A DNA stretch of 64,000 nt from Streptomyces sp. HUAS ZL42. GTDB lineage: Bacteria > Actinomycetota > Actinomycetes > Streptomycetales > Streptomycetaceae. Of this stretch, positions 25,391 through 33,355 are shown one piece after another; the first letter of the stretch is position 1, and the number at the start of each line of letters is the position of its first letter. The stretch is taken from positions 1,550,001 through 1,614,000 of the forward strand of contig NZ_CP160403.1 in assembly GCF_040782645.1 (NCBI RefSeq). The letters run 5' to 3'. The notes beneath the pieces were generated by a model that was not told the DNA's origin, did no database searches, and saw only the letters and a program-made list of their open reading frames with translations. A program made the position numbers and the translations under genes.

Positions 25391-25996
25391 ATGACCGAAC
25401 TGCTCCTCATCCGGCACGGCCTCCCCCAAGCGGGCGTGTACGACCCCGGGTTGTCGCCGGAGGGCACCGCGCAGGCCGAACGCCTCGCCGCCTGGCTCGT
25501 GCACGAGGACATCGACGCCCTGTACACCAGCCCGTTCCAGCGGGCCCGGCAGACGGCGGCGCCCCTGGAACGGCTCACCGGCATGACCGCCACCGTGCTG
25601 GACGACCTGCGCGAGTGGGACACCGACGTCTCGCACCCCTACACGCCACCGGAGCAGATCGACGCGGACGACCCCCGGTCGGTGGCGCTCGCCGAGGGAC
25701 GGTACGAGGACTTCGTGCCCGAGCTGGACTGGGACGCCTTCCGGGCCCGGGCGGTGCGCGCGATGGACACCATGCTGGACGCTCACCCCGGCGAGCGGGT
25801 CGCGGCCGTGTGCCACGGCGGCATCACCAACACCTACCTGGCGACGGTGCTCGGCCTGCCCACGATGTTCTGGTTCCACCCCGGCTACACGTCCGTCAGC
25901 CGGGTGCGGCGCATGCCCGGCGGCCGGATCGTTCTGCACTCGGTGAACGAGACGGCCCACATGATCGCCGAACGCGCCGTCGACGCGGTCGCCTGA
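25391..25996 (+). CDS. Histidine phosphatase (phosphoglycerate mutase-like)
   Basis: 201 residues with the branch-1 phosphatase motif LIRHG at the N-terminus, SPFQRARQTA, and the second catalytic histidine in AVCHGG. ATG 25391 follows GAAGAAGGA, 18 bases after the ligase stop. A phosphatase in an acyl-CoA operon is uncommon; together with the PEP-domain protein it hints at a phosphorylated intermediate, which is inference. Confidence 0.88.
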   Translation: MTELLLIRHGLPQAGVYDPGLSPEGTAQAERLAAWLVHEDIDALYTSPFQRARQTAAPLERLTGMTATVLDDLREWDTDVSHPYTPPEQIDADDPRSVALAEGRYEDFVPELDWDAFRARAVRAMDTMLDAHPGERVAAVCHGGITNTYLATVLGLPTMFWFHPGYTSVSRVRRMPGGRIVLHSVNETAHMIAERAVDAVA

Positions 25997-26024
25997 CCCC
26001 GCCCACACCCAGGAGGTCCCGGTC

Positions 26025-27215
26025 ATGCCCGGATCCGTCATCGTCGCCGGAGCCAGGACGCCCATCGGCAGGCTGATGGGCGCCCTGAGCACCCTGCCCG
26101 CGGTCGACCTCGGCGCCCACGCCATCGGCGCGGCCCTGTCCGCCGCCCACCTGGACCCGGCGGCCGTGCAGGCCGTCGTCATGGGACATGTCGTGCAGGC
26201 CGGGGCCGGCCCCAACTCCGCCCGGCAGGCCGCGATCCGCGCCGGCATACCGTTCTCCGTCCCCGCGAGCACCGTCAACAAGCTCTGCCTGTCCGGTCTG
26301 CATGCCATCGCCCTGGCCGACCTCATGATCGCCTCCGGCCGTCACGAGGTGGTCGTCGCCGGTGGCATGGAGTCCATGTCGGGCGCCCCGCATCTGCTGC
26401 GTGCGGCTCGCATCGGCTGGACGTACGGTTCGGCCGCCGTGGAGGACGCCCTCGACCGCGACGCCCTGGTCTGCGCCTTCGACGGCGTCTCCATGGGCGC
26501 GGCCACCGAGCGTTACCAGCAGCCGTTCGCCCTGACCCGGGAGGAACAGGACGAGTACAGCGCGCGGTCCCATCAAAGGGCCGCCCACGCCCAGGAGTCG
26601 GGCGCGTTGTCCGAGGAGATCACCCCCGTCACCGTCGCCGGACGCCGGGGCGAGACGGTGGTGGACACCGACGAGGGCGTACGGCCGGAAAGCACCGCCG
26701 AGGGCCTCGGGCGCCTGAAGCCGGCCTTCTCGGGCGCGGGCACCATCACCGCGGGCAACTCGTCACAGCTGTCCGACGGCGCCGCGGCCGTCGTCGTGAT
26801 GAGCGCGGAGCGCGCCCGGCGGGAGGGCCTGACGCCGCTCGCCGAGATCGGCGCCTACGGCACGGTCGCGGGACCCGATCCCTCGCTCCTCGTGCAGCCG
26901 GCCGGCGCGGTCCGCGACGCCCTGTCCCGGGACGGCCGGCTGAAGGCCGCCGACCTCGACCTGTTCGAGATCAACGAGGCGTTCGCGGGAGTGGCCCTGG
27001 CTTCCGTGCGGGAGCTGGACATCCCTCTGGACAAGGTGAACGTCAACGGCGGAGCGATCGCACTCGGGCACCCGGTCGGCATGACCGGGGCCCGATTGGT
27101 GCTGACTCTCGCGGCGGAACTGCGGCGGCGCGGAGGCGGCAGCGGAGCGGCGGCCCTGTGCGGGGGCGGCGGCCAGGGCGACGCGCTGTTGCTGCATGTA
27201 CCGACGCAGGCCTGA
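26025..27215 (+). CDS. Thiolase (acetyl-CoA acetyltransferase type)
   Basis: 396 residues, complete degradative/biosynthetic thiolase. Nucleophile Cys88 is in NKLCLSG, the catalytic histidine is in GHPVGMTGAR, and the C-terminal CGGGGQGDA cysteine is present. It cleaves or forms 3-oxoacyl-CoA. ATG 26025 follows AGGAGGT. It complements the 3-hydroxyacyl-CoA dehydrogenase at 31587. Confidence 0.93.
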   Translation: MPGSVIVAGARTPIGRLMGALSTLPAVDLGAHAIGAALSAAHLDPAAVQAVVMGHVVQAGAGPNSARQAAIRAGIPFSVPASTVNKLCLSGLHAIALADLMIASGRHEVVVAGGMESMSGAPHLLRAARIGWTYGSAAVEDALDRDALVCAFDGVSMGAATERYQQPFALTREEQDEYSARSHQRAAHAQESGALSEEITPVTVAGRRGETVVDTDEGVRPESTAEGLGRLKPAFSGAGTITAGNSSQLSDGAAAVVVMSAERARREGLTPLAEIGAYGTVAGPDPSLLVQPAGAVRDALSRDGRLKAADLDLFEINEAFAGVALASVRELDIPLDKVNVNGGAIALGHPVGMTGARLVLTLAAELRRRGGGSGAAALCGGGGQGDALLLHVPTQA

Positions 27216-27234
27216 GACGCGGAGCTGAACCACC

Positions 27235-28203
27235 ATGAACGACCGACTGCCCCCGGCCCCGACCGACCTCACGGTGGCTGCCCGCACCCTCGCCGCCGAC
27301 GGCGTGGTCTCCCTCACCCTTCGCCGCCCTGACGGCGGTCCGCTCCCCTCCTGGACGCCGGGCGCCCACATCGACGTACTCCTGGACAGCACCGACGGCG
27401 ATCTGATCCGTCAGTACTCCCTGTGCGGACACCCGGCCGAACTCGGGGCCTGGCAGATCGCCGTGCTGCGCGAGCCAGGGGGCCGCGGCGGCTCCGCGTA
27501 CATCCACGACCACCTGCGCGAAGGCGCCACCGTGCGAGTCCGCGGACCGCGGAACAACTTCCCGCTGCGGCCCGCCGCGCGCCATCTGTTCATAGCCGGC
27601 GGTGTCGGTATCACGCCCATCCTTCCCATGGTCGAGGCCGCCGAGGCGGCGGGGGCGGACTGGCGTCTGCTCTACGGCGGCCGCACCCGCGCCTCCATGG
27701 CGTTCCTGGACCGCCTCGCCCCGCACGGTGACCGTGTGCTCATCCGCCCGCAGGACGAGTACGGCCTGCTGGACCTCGCCGCCCACCTCGGCGAGCCCGA
27801 AGAGAACACCCTGGTGCACGCCTGCGGTCCCGAACCCCTGCTGCAGGCGGTGCAGGAGCAGTGTGCGGGTTGGCCGCCCGGCACCCTGGGCGTCGAGCGG
27901 TTCGCCCCGGCACGGACGGCCGAACCCGGCCCGACCGAGACCTTCGAGCTGGAGCTCGCCCGTTCCGGGCTCACCCTCACCGTGCCCCCGGACCGTTCGG
28001 TGCTCGAAGCCGTGGAGGCGGCCGGCGTCACGGTCGACTTCTCCTGCCGGGAAGGCACGTGCGGTACCTGCGAGACCGACGTGCTCGACGGCAGGCCCGA
28101 CCACCGCGATTCGCTGCTGACCGAGGAGGAGCGGGCCGCCGGCGACACCATGCTCATCTGCGTCTCTCGCTCGTGCGGCCCCCGCCTGGTCCTCGACCTG
28201 TGA
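27235..28203 (+). CDS. Phthalate-dioxygenase-reductase-like flavoprotein with C-terminal 2Fe-2S ferredoxin
   Basis: 322 residues in the order flavin domain (RQYSLCG), NAD domain (GGVGITP; HACGPEPLL), and plant-type 2Fe-2S domain (CREGTCGTC with a last cysteine in LICVSRSC). Such one-piece reductases pass electrons from NADH to Rieske oxygenases. No oxygenase is adjacent, so it probably serves one or both of the Rieske proteins at 7968 and 13900. Last gene of the ligase operon. Confidence 0.92.
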   Translation: MNDRLPPAPTDLTVAARTLAADGVVSLTLRRPDGGPLPSWTPGAHIDVLLDSTDGDLIRQYSLCGHPAELGAWQIAVLREPGGRGGSAYIHDHLREGATVRVRGPRNNFPLRPAARHLFIAGGVGITPILPMVEAAEAAGADWRLLYGGRTRASMAFLDRLAPHGDRVLIRPQDEYGLLDLAAHLGEPEENTLVHACGPEPLLQAVQEQCAGWPPGTLGVERFAPARTAEPGPTETFELELARSGLTLTVPPDRSVLEAVEAAGVTVDFSCREGTCGTCETDVLDGRPDHRDSLLTEEERAAGDTMLICVSRSCGPRLVLDL

Positions 28204-28224
28204 TGGCGATCACCTCCAGCAATT

Positions 28225-28242
28225 TACTAGGACGTCCTAGTA
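28225..28242. promoter_or_regulatory. 18-bp perfect palindrome before icmF
   Basis: TACTAGGACGTCCTAGTA is a perfect palindrome 43 bases upstream of the icmF start and 21 bases after the preceding stop. The AT-containing ends could overlap a -10 element (TAGTAT). It is a strong candidate operator for the mutase/dehydrogenase pair. The cognate regulator is not identifiable here. Confidence 0.6.
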
Positions 28243-28285
28243 TCTCTTCGTCCTGCACCACCCCGCCCTGCCCGGGAAGGCCCTC

Positions 28286-31200
28286 ATGAGCGATCTGCAT
28301 CGACCCGTGCACCCCGTCCGCCTGGTCACCGCTTCAGCTCTGTTCGACGGGCATGACGCCTCGATCAACATCATGCGGCGCATCTTCCAGGCCCAGGGCG
28401 CCGAGGTGATCCACCTCGGACACAACCGGTCGGTGCGGGAGGTCGTGGACGCGGCACTGGAGGAGGACGCACACGGTGTGGCGGTCTCGTCCTACCAGGG
28501 CGGGCACGTGGAGTACTTCGAGTACCTGGTCGAGTCGCTGCGTCGGCAGGGAGCGGAGCACATCCGGGTGGTGGGTGGCGGGGGCGGCGTCATCGTGCCC
28601 GACGAGATCGCCAGGTTGCGCGGGAGCGGGGTGACCATCTTCTCCCCGGAGGACGGGCAGCGGATGGGGCTCGCCGGGATGGTCAACTCGGTGGTGCGCG
28701 ACTGCGACTTCGACCTCTGGGACTGCAGGCCGACCGATGCGGCCGCCGTGCTCGCCGGTGACCGGTTCGCGATCGCCCGCGCCATCACCGGCGCCGAACT
28801 CGGCAAGCTGCCCACGGGCTTCCTGGAGCGGCTGCGTGCCGCCGCGGCCCGGGTCGTACCGGTGCTCGGCATCACCGGCACCGGCGGCTCGGGCAAGTCC
28901 TCGCTGACCGACGAACTCGTGCGCCGATTCCGTGTCGACCAGCAGGACAATCCCCCAGCTACCGCTGGGAGGTGCCCCCAGCGGATCGCGGTGATCGCGG
29001 TCGACCCGACGCGCCGCCGTGGCGGCGGCGCCCTGCTCGGTGACCGGATCCGGATGAACTCCCTGGACGGGGACCGGGTGTTCTTCCGGAGCCTGGCCAC
29101 CCGCGGCAGCAATGAGCTGCCCCGGCACCTGTCCGATGTGATCGACGTCGTGAAGGCCGCCGGGTTCGACCTGGTGATCGTCGAGACGCCGGGCATCGGC
29201 CAGGGCGACGCGGCGATCGTGCCGTTCGCCGACACCTCGCTGTACGTGATGACGCCCGAGTTCGGCGCCGCCTCGCAGCTCGAGAAGATCGACATGCTCG
29301 ACTTCGCCGATGTCGTGGCGATCAACAAGTTCGAGCGGCGCGGCGCCAAGGACGCGCTGCGCGACGTGGGCCGCCAACTGGTCCGCAACCGCGAGGCGTT
29401 CGACATGCGGCCCGAGGACATGCCGGTGTACGGCACCTCGGCGGCGACCTTCAACGACGACGGCGTCACCGCGCTCTATCAGCACCTGCGGACCGACCTG
29501 GCCGAGAAGGGGCTGCCGCTGTCCGAGGGCGCGCTGATACCGGTCGGCGTGCGCCACTCCTCAGGCATCCGGCAGGTGGTTCCCGCGGACCGGGTGCGCT
29601 ACCTCGCCGAGATCACCGACACCGTCCGTACGTACCACGCGGAGACCGGGCGGCTGGCCGAGGCGGCCCGGCGGGTGCAGCGCCTGGAGACGGTCAGGGG
29701 CGAGCTCGTCGAGGCGGGCTCCGAAGCCGGGAACGTTCAGGCGCTGCTCGAGGACGCCCACGAGCGGCTCCCGCTCGACGTCAGGGAACAGATCGACAAC
29801 TGGCCCGCTGTCATCGCCTCCTACTCCGGCGACGAGCAGGTCGTGAAGATCCGAGACCGGGAGATCCGCACCAAGCTCACCCGCGAGTCCCTGTCCGGCA
29901 ACAAGATCCCCCGAGTCGCCCTGCCCCGCTTCACCGACCACGGCGAACTGGTGCGCTTCTGGCGTGCCGAGAACCTGCCCGGCCACTTCCCCTTCACGGC
30001 CGGGGTGTTCCCCTTCAAGCGCGACGGCGAGGACCCGGCACGGATGTTCGCCGGCGAGGGCGACCCGTTCCGCACCAACCGCCGCTTCAAGATGCTCTCC
30101 GAGGGCCAGCCGGCCACCCGGCTGTCCACCGCCTTCGACTCCGTCACCCTCTACGGCCGCGACCCCGACGAACGCCCCGACATCTACGGCAAGGTCGGCA
30201 CCTCCGGTGTCTCGGTGGCCACCTTGGAGGACATGAAGGCGCTCTACGACGGCTTCGACCTCGTCGCGCCGACGACCTCGGTCTCCATGACCATCAACGG
30301 ACCCGCGCCGACCATCCTGGCGTTCTTCCTCCACACCGCGATCGACCAGCAGACCGAGAAGTTCCGCGTCGTCGAGGGGCGCGCACCCTCGCCCGAGGAG
30401 GCGGCGGAGCTGCGTGCCCACGCGCTGGCGCATGTGCGCGGCACCGTGCAGGCCGACATCCTCAAGGAGGACCAGGGTCAGAACACCTGCCTGTTCTCCA
30501 CCGAGTTCAGCCTGCGGATGATGGCGGACATCCAGGAGTGGTTCATCGCCCACCAGGTCCGCAACTTCTACTCGGTGTCCATCTCCGGCTACCACATCGC
30601 CGAGGCCGGCGCGAACCCCATCAGCCAGCTCGCCTTCACCCTCGCCAACGGCTTCACCTATGTCGAGGCCTACCTCGCCCGGGGCATGCACATCGACGAC
30701 TTCGCCCCCAACCTGTCGTTCTTCTTCTCCAACGGCATGGACCCCGAGTACTCGGTCCTCGGCCGGGTCGCCCGCCGGATCTGGGCGGTGGCGATGAAGG
30801 AGAAGTACGGCGCGAACGACCGCTCACAGAAGCTGAAGTACCACGTCCAGACCTCGGGCCGGTCCCTGCACGCGCAGGAGATGGACTTCAACGACATCCG
30901 CACCACGCTCCAGGCGCTCATCGCGATCTACGACAACTGCAACAGCCTGCACACCAACGCCTACGACGAGGCTGTGACCACCCCCACCGAGGAGTCCGTG
31001 CGGCGGGCCCTGGGCATCCAGCTGATCATCAACCGTGAGTGGGGCCTGGCGATGAACGAGAACCCCCTCCAGGGCTCGTTCATCATCGACGAGCTCACCG
31101 ATCTGGTGGAGGCGGCCGTCCTCACCGAGTTCGAGCGGATCAGCGAACGCGGTGGTGTGCTCGGCGCCATGGAGACCGGCTACCAACGCGGCCGCATCCA

Positions 31201-31540
31201 GGACGAGTCGATGCTCTACGAGCGGCGCAAGCACGACGGCACCCTGCCCCTCATCGGTGTCAACACCTTCCGCGACCCGCACGCCGACACCGCCGAACCC
31301 GCCGTCCTCGAACTCGCCCGCGCCACCGAGGACGAGAAGCAGTCCCAGCTGGAGCGGGTCCGGGACTTCCAGGCCCGCCACCAGGAACGCGCCCACGCCG
31401 CCCTGGCGGCCCTCAAGGAGGCGGCGGTCAGCGGGGACAACGTCTTCGCCGTCCTCATGGACGCCGCCCGCGTCTGCTCGCTTCAGCAGATCACCGAGGC
31501 CTTCTTCGAGGTCGGCGGCCAGTACCGCCGCAACGTCTGA
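28286..31540 (+). CDS. icmF: Fused isobutyryl-CoA mutase IcmF
   Basis: 1084 residues in the IcmF order. An N-terminal B12 domain has DGHDASI with His23 as cobalt ligand and SSYQGGH. A MeaB-like G-protein chaperone follows, with Walker A GITGTGGSGKSS at about 195-206. The mutase TIM barrel is C-terminal. In the barrel the substrate loop reads GVFPFKRDGED; phenylalanine there is the isobutyryl/isovaleryl-type residue, whereas methylmalonyl-CoA mutases have tyrosine and 2-hydroxyisobutyryl-CoA mutase isoleucine. It interconverts isobutyryl-CoA with butyryl-CoA, or pivalyl- with isovaleryl-CoA. A dispersed 30-bp repeat is inserted in frame at residues 222-232. It heads a two-gene operon with a 3-hydroxyacyl-CoA dehydrogenase. 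Confidence 0.95.
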   Translation: MSDLHRPVHPVRLVTASALFDGHDASINIMRRIFQAQGAEVIHLGHNRSVREVVDAALEEDAHGVAVSSYQGGHVEYFEYLVESLRRQGAEHIRVVGGGGGVIVPDEIARLRGSGVTIFSPEDGQRMGLAGMVNSVVRDCDFDLWDCRPTDAAAVLAGDRFAIARAITGAELGKLPTGFLERLRAAAARVVPVLGITGTGGSGKSSLTDELVRRFRVDQQDNPPATAGRCPQRIAVIAVDPTRRRGGGALLGDRIRMNSLDGDRVFFRSLATRGSNELPRHLSDVIDVVKAAGFDLVIVETPGIGQGDAAIVPFADTSLYVMTPEFGAASQLEKIDMLDFADVVAINKFERRGAKDALRDVGRQLVRNREAFDMRPEDMPVYGTSAATFNDDGVTALYQHLRTDLAEKGLPLSEGALIPVGVRHSSGIRQVVPADRVRYLAEITDTVRTYHAETGRLAEAARRVQRLETVRGELVEAGSEAGNVQALLEDAHERLPLDVREQIDNWPAVIASYSGDEQVVKIRDREIRTKLTRESLSGNKIPRVALPRFTDHGELVRFWRAENLPGHFPFTAGVFPFKRDGEDPARMFAGEGDPFRTNRRFKMLSEGQPATRLSTAFDSVTLYGRDPDERPDIYGKVGTSGVSVATLEDMKALYDGFDLVAPTTSVSMTINGPAPTILAFFLHTAIDQQTEKFRVVEGRAPSPEEAAELRAHALAHVRGTVQADILKEDQGQNTCLFSTEFSLRMMADIQEWFIAHQVRNFYSVSISGYHIAEAGANPISQLAFTLANGFTYVEAYLARGMHIDDFAPNLSFFFSNGMDPEYSVLGRVARRIWAVAMKEKYGANDRSQKLKYHVQTSGRSLHAQEMDFNDIRTTLQALIAIYDNCNSLHTNAYDEAVTTPTEESVRRALGIQLIINREWGLAMNENPLQGSFIIDELTDLVEAAVLTEFERISERGGVLGAMETGYQRGRIQDESMLYERRKHDGTLPLIGVNTFRDPHADTAEPAVLELARATEDEKQSQLERVRDFQARHQERAHAALAALKEAAVSGDNVFAVLMDAARVCSLQQITEAFFEVGGQYRRNV
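28951..28980. repeat. 30-bp dispersed Streptomyces repeat inserted in icmF
   Basis: The segment begins TCCCCCAGCTACCGCTGGGA and ends GGTGCCCCCA. It contains a CCCAGC/GCTGGG hairpin. From memory this sequence is abundant in Streptomyces intergenic regions. Its 30-base length keeps the frame, adding residues NPPATAGRCPQ between the P-loop and the IAVDPTRRRGGG segment of the G domain. Confidence 0.7.
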
Positions 31541-31586
31541 CCCAGCCCCGCACACCACACGCAGCGACCCTCAGAGAGGACCTCAG

Positions 31587-32447
31587 ATGGATCCCGTCAC
31601 CCGGCTCGGCGTCGTCGGATGCGGCCTCATGGGCTCCGGCATCGCCGAAGTCGCCGCCCGCAGCGGCATCGACGTCCGTGTGGCCGAGGCCACGCCGGAC
31701 GGGCTCGAGGCGGGCCGCCGCCGACTCACCACCTCCCTGGACCGAGGCGTACGGCGCGGCAAGCTCAGCGAGGAGCAGCGAGACCAGGCCCTCGCCAGGC
31801 TTGCCTTCACCCGTGACCTCAGCGACATGGCCGACCGTCAGTTCGTCATCGAGGCCGTCGCCGAGAACCGCGACATCAAGGCCGATGTCCTGCGCACCCT
31901 GGACAAGGCAGTCGAGGACCCTGCGGCAGTCCTGGCCACCAACACCTCCTCGATCCCCGTCGTCGATCTCGCCGTGGTCACCGAGCGGCCCGCGCGGGTC
32001 ATCGGCATGCACTTCTTCAACCCTGTGCCCGTGCAGCAATTGGTCGAACTCATACCCGCTCTCGTCACCAGCACGGACACCGTGCAGCGCACCCGCGCCT
32101 TGGCCGAGCAGCTGGGCAAACAGGCCATCCAGGCCCCCGACCGCTCCGGCTTCGTCGTCAACGCCCTCCTGGTGCCCTACCTTCTCGGCGCGGTACGGAT
32201 GGTGGAGTCGGGCTCCGCGCAGCCGGAAGACATCGATCGGGGCATGGAGCTCGGATGCGCCCACCCCATGGGGCCCTTGCGCCTGCTCGACCTCATCGGC
32301 CTCGACACCGCCCAGGCCGTGGCGGAGTCGTTGTACGAGGAGTTCAAGGAGCCGCTGTACGCGCCCCCCGCCCTCCTGCGCCGTATGGTCGCCGCCGGTC
32401 ACCTCGGTCGCAAGAGCGGCCGCGGTTTCCACACGTACGACACCTGA
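31587..32447 (+). CDS. 3-hydroxyacyl-CoA (3-hydroxybutyryl-CoA) dehydrogenase
   Basis: 286 residues with the N-terminal NAD loop GCGLMGSG, NTSSIPV, and the catalytic-histidine segment MHFFNPVP. Size and layout match short 3-hydroxybutyryl-CoA dehydrogenases. ATG 31587 follows GAGAGGA. It is 46 bases after icmF, suggesting that the mutase product is beta-oxidised as a straight-chain C4 acyl-CoA. Confidence 0.93.
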   Translation: MDPVTRLGVVGCGLMGSGIAEVAARSGIDVRVAEATPDGLEAGRRRLTTSLDRGVRRGKLSEEQRDQALARLAFTRDLSDMADRQFVIEAVAENRDIKADVLRTLDKAVEDPAAVLATNTSSIPVVDLAVVTERPARVIGMHFFNPVPVQQLVELIPALVTSTDTVQRTRALAEQLGKQAIQAPDRSGFVVNALLVPYLLGAVRMVESGSAQPEDIDRGMELGCAHPMGPLRLLDLIGLDTAQAVAESLYEEFKEPLYAPPALLRRMVAAGHLGRKSGRGFHTYDT

Positions 32448-32701
32448 ACAAGGGCTTCCGGTCGCGGGCGGGGCGGTCGGCAAGCGGAGACTCGGCTGCG
32501 ACACATGCCGACCGTTTGCTGACGAACCGTCAGGACGATGCGATCGCGTACGGCGTCGCGACAGAAAGGGCGCGCGCGGCCGCGCGGATGTAAAGGTCCT
32601 GCGTTCCGCACGCCATACTCGCGCCCCGATCCCTCCTCACCTGGCACTATGGGGGCGAACGGAGATCCACCGTTCCGTGTCGCAGTGGGGGGCCAGGGGC
32701 A
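32448..32701. other. Intergenic region with a 9-bp inverted repeat
   Basis: CGGTCGGCA (32474-32482) and TGCCGACCG (32506-32514) form a perfect 9-bp inverted repeat with a 23-base loop, 26 bases after the dehydrogenase stop. It may end the icmF operon. The remainder holds no convincing gene and marks the right border of the catabolic island. Confidence 0.35.
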
Positions 32702-33301
32702 GTGCCACATCGGAATTCAGCTGACGATCACCTGCACGCCCTTCACCAGCAGGGCTGGGAGGCGGCGTGTTCGCTCCACCGACACCTGCGCAGCGGAGGA
32801 GAGTTGGCCCCGATCGCCACTCCAGGCGTGCTGCTCGAAGCGGGGGAGACCGCATACGGCGACGTATCGGCGGACTACGCGCGCTTCTATGGCACGAATG
32901 TGACCTACAACCAGCGCTCGGGCTTCTACTTCGGGTCACCGATGTTCGTCGCCGCCGGGCTGGTCGGGGACGCGCTCGCCAACAACAGCGCCCGCAACCG
33001 GGCGCAGGCGATGGCTCAGGCGCAGTGGCGAGACTTCTCCCCCTGCCGCGCGATACTCACCGACCGTCGTATGTTGCTGCACGTCGCGGCCGAGAACCGT
33101 TGGGTGACGCTTCGGCACCACGAGATCATCAGCTTTCTGCCCGTGCTCGAACAGTGGGCGTTGTTCACCGACTACCAGCAGTGGGAGCCGATGCGGCTGG
33201 CCGGGCCGACCGTGCCATGGTTGACCGCCGCGACGATCTCTGTGCTCAACCGGGGCCGGTCCGAGTACCAGCAGCTTTCTCCACTGCCGCTGCCGGACTG
33301 A
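32702..33301 (+). CDS. Unknown protein with PH-like features
   Basis: A 199-residue soluble protein with no signal peptide. The C-terminal half (CRAILTDRRMLLHV, WVTLRHHEIISFLP, LAGPTVPWLTA) has the spacing of bacterial PH-like domains, in which a Trp-initiated strand pair follows an LTDxR motif. The N-terminal half contains a glycine-rich stretch (FVAAGLVGDALANN). GTG 32702 is tentative. It converges on the kinase gene. No function can be assigned. Confidence 0.7.
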   Translation: MPHRNSADDHLHALHQQGWEAACSLHRHLRSGGELAPIATPGVLLEAGETAYGDVSADYARFYGTNVTYNQRSGFYFGSPMFVAAGLVGDALANNSARNRAQAMAQAQWRDFSPCRAILTDRRMLLHVAAENRWVTLRHHEIISFLPVLEQWALFTDYQQWEPMRLAGPTVPWLTAATISVLNRGRSEYQQLSPLPLPD

Positions 33302-33355
33302 TGTGCCCGCCCGTCGAGCCGGGTGAGTCGGACCGGAACCCGGAGGCTCTGTCGG

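Noticed and set aside
28286..31540. Assignment of the mutase as 2-hydroxyisobutyryl-CoA mutase, suggested by the adjacent 3-hydroxybutyryl-CoA dehydrogenase
   Set aside because: The protein is a one-piece IcmF with phenylalanine in the GVFPFKR loop; the hydroxyisobutyryl enzyme is two-subunit and has isoleucine there.
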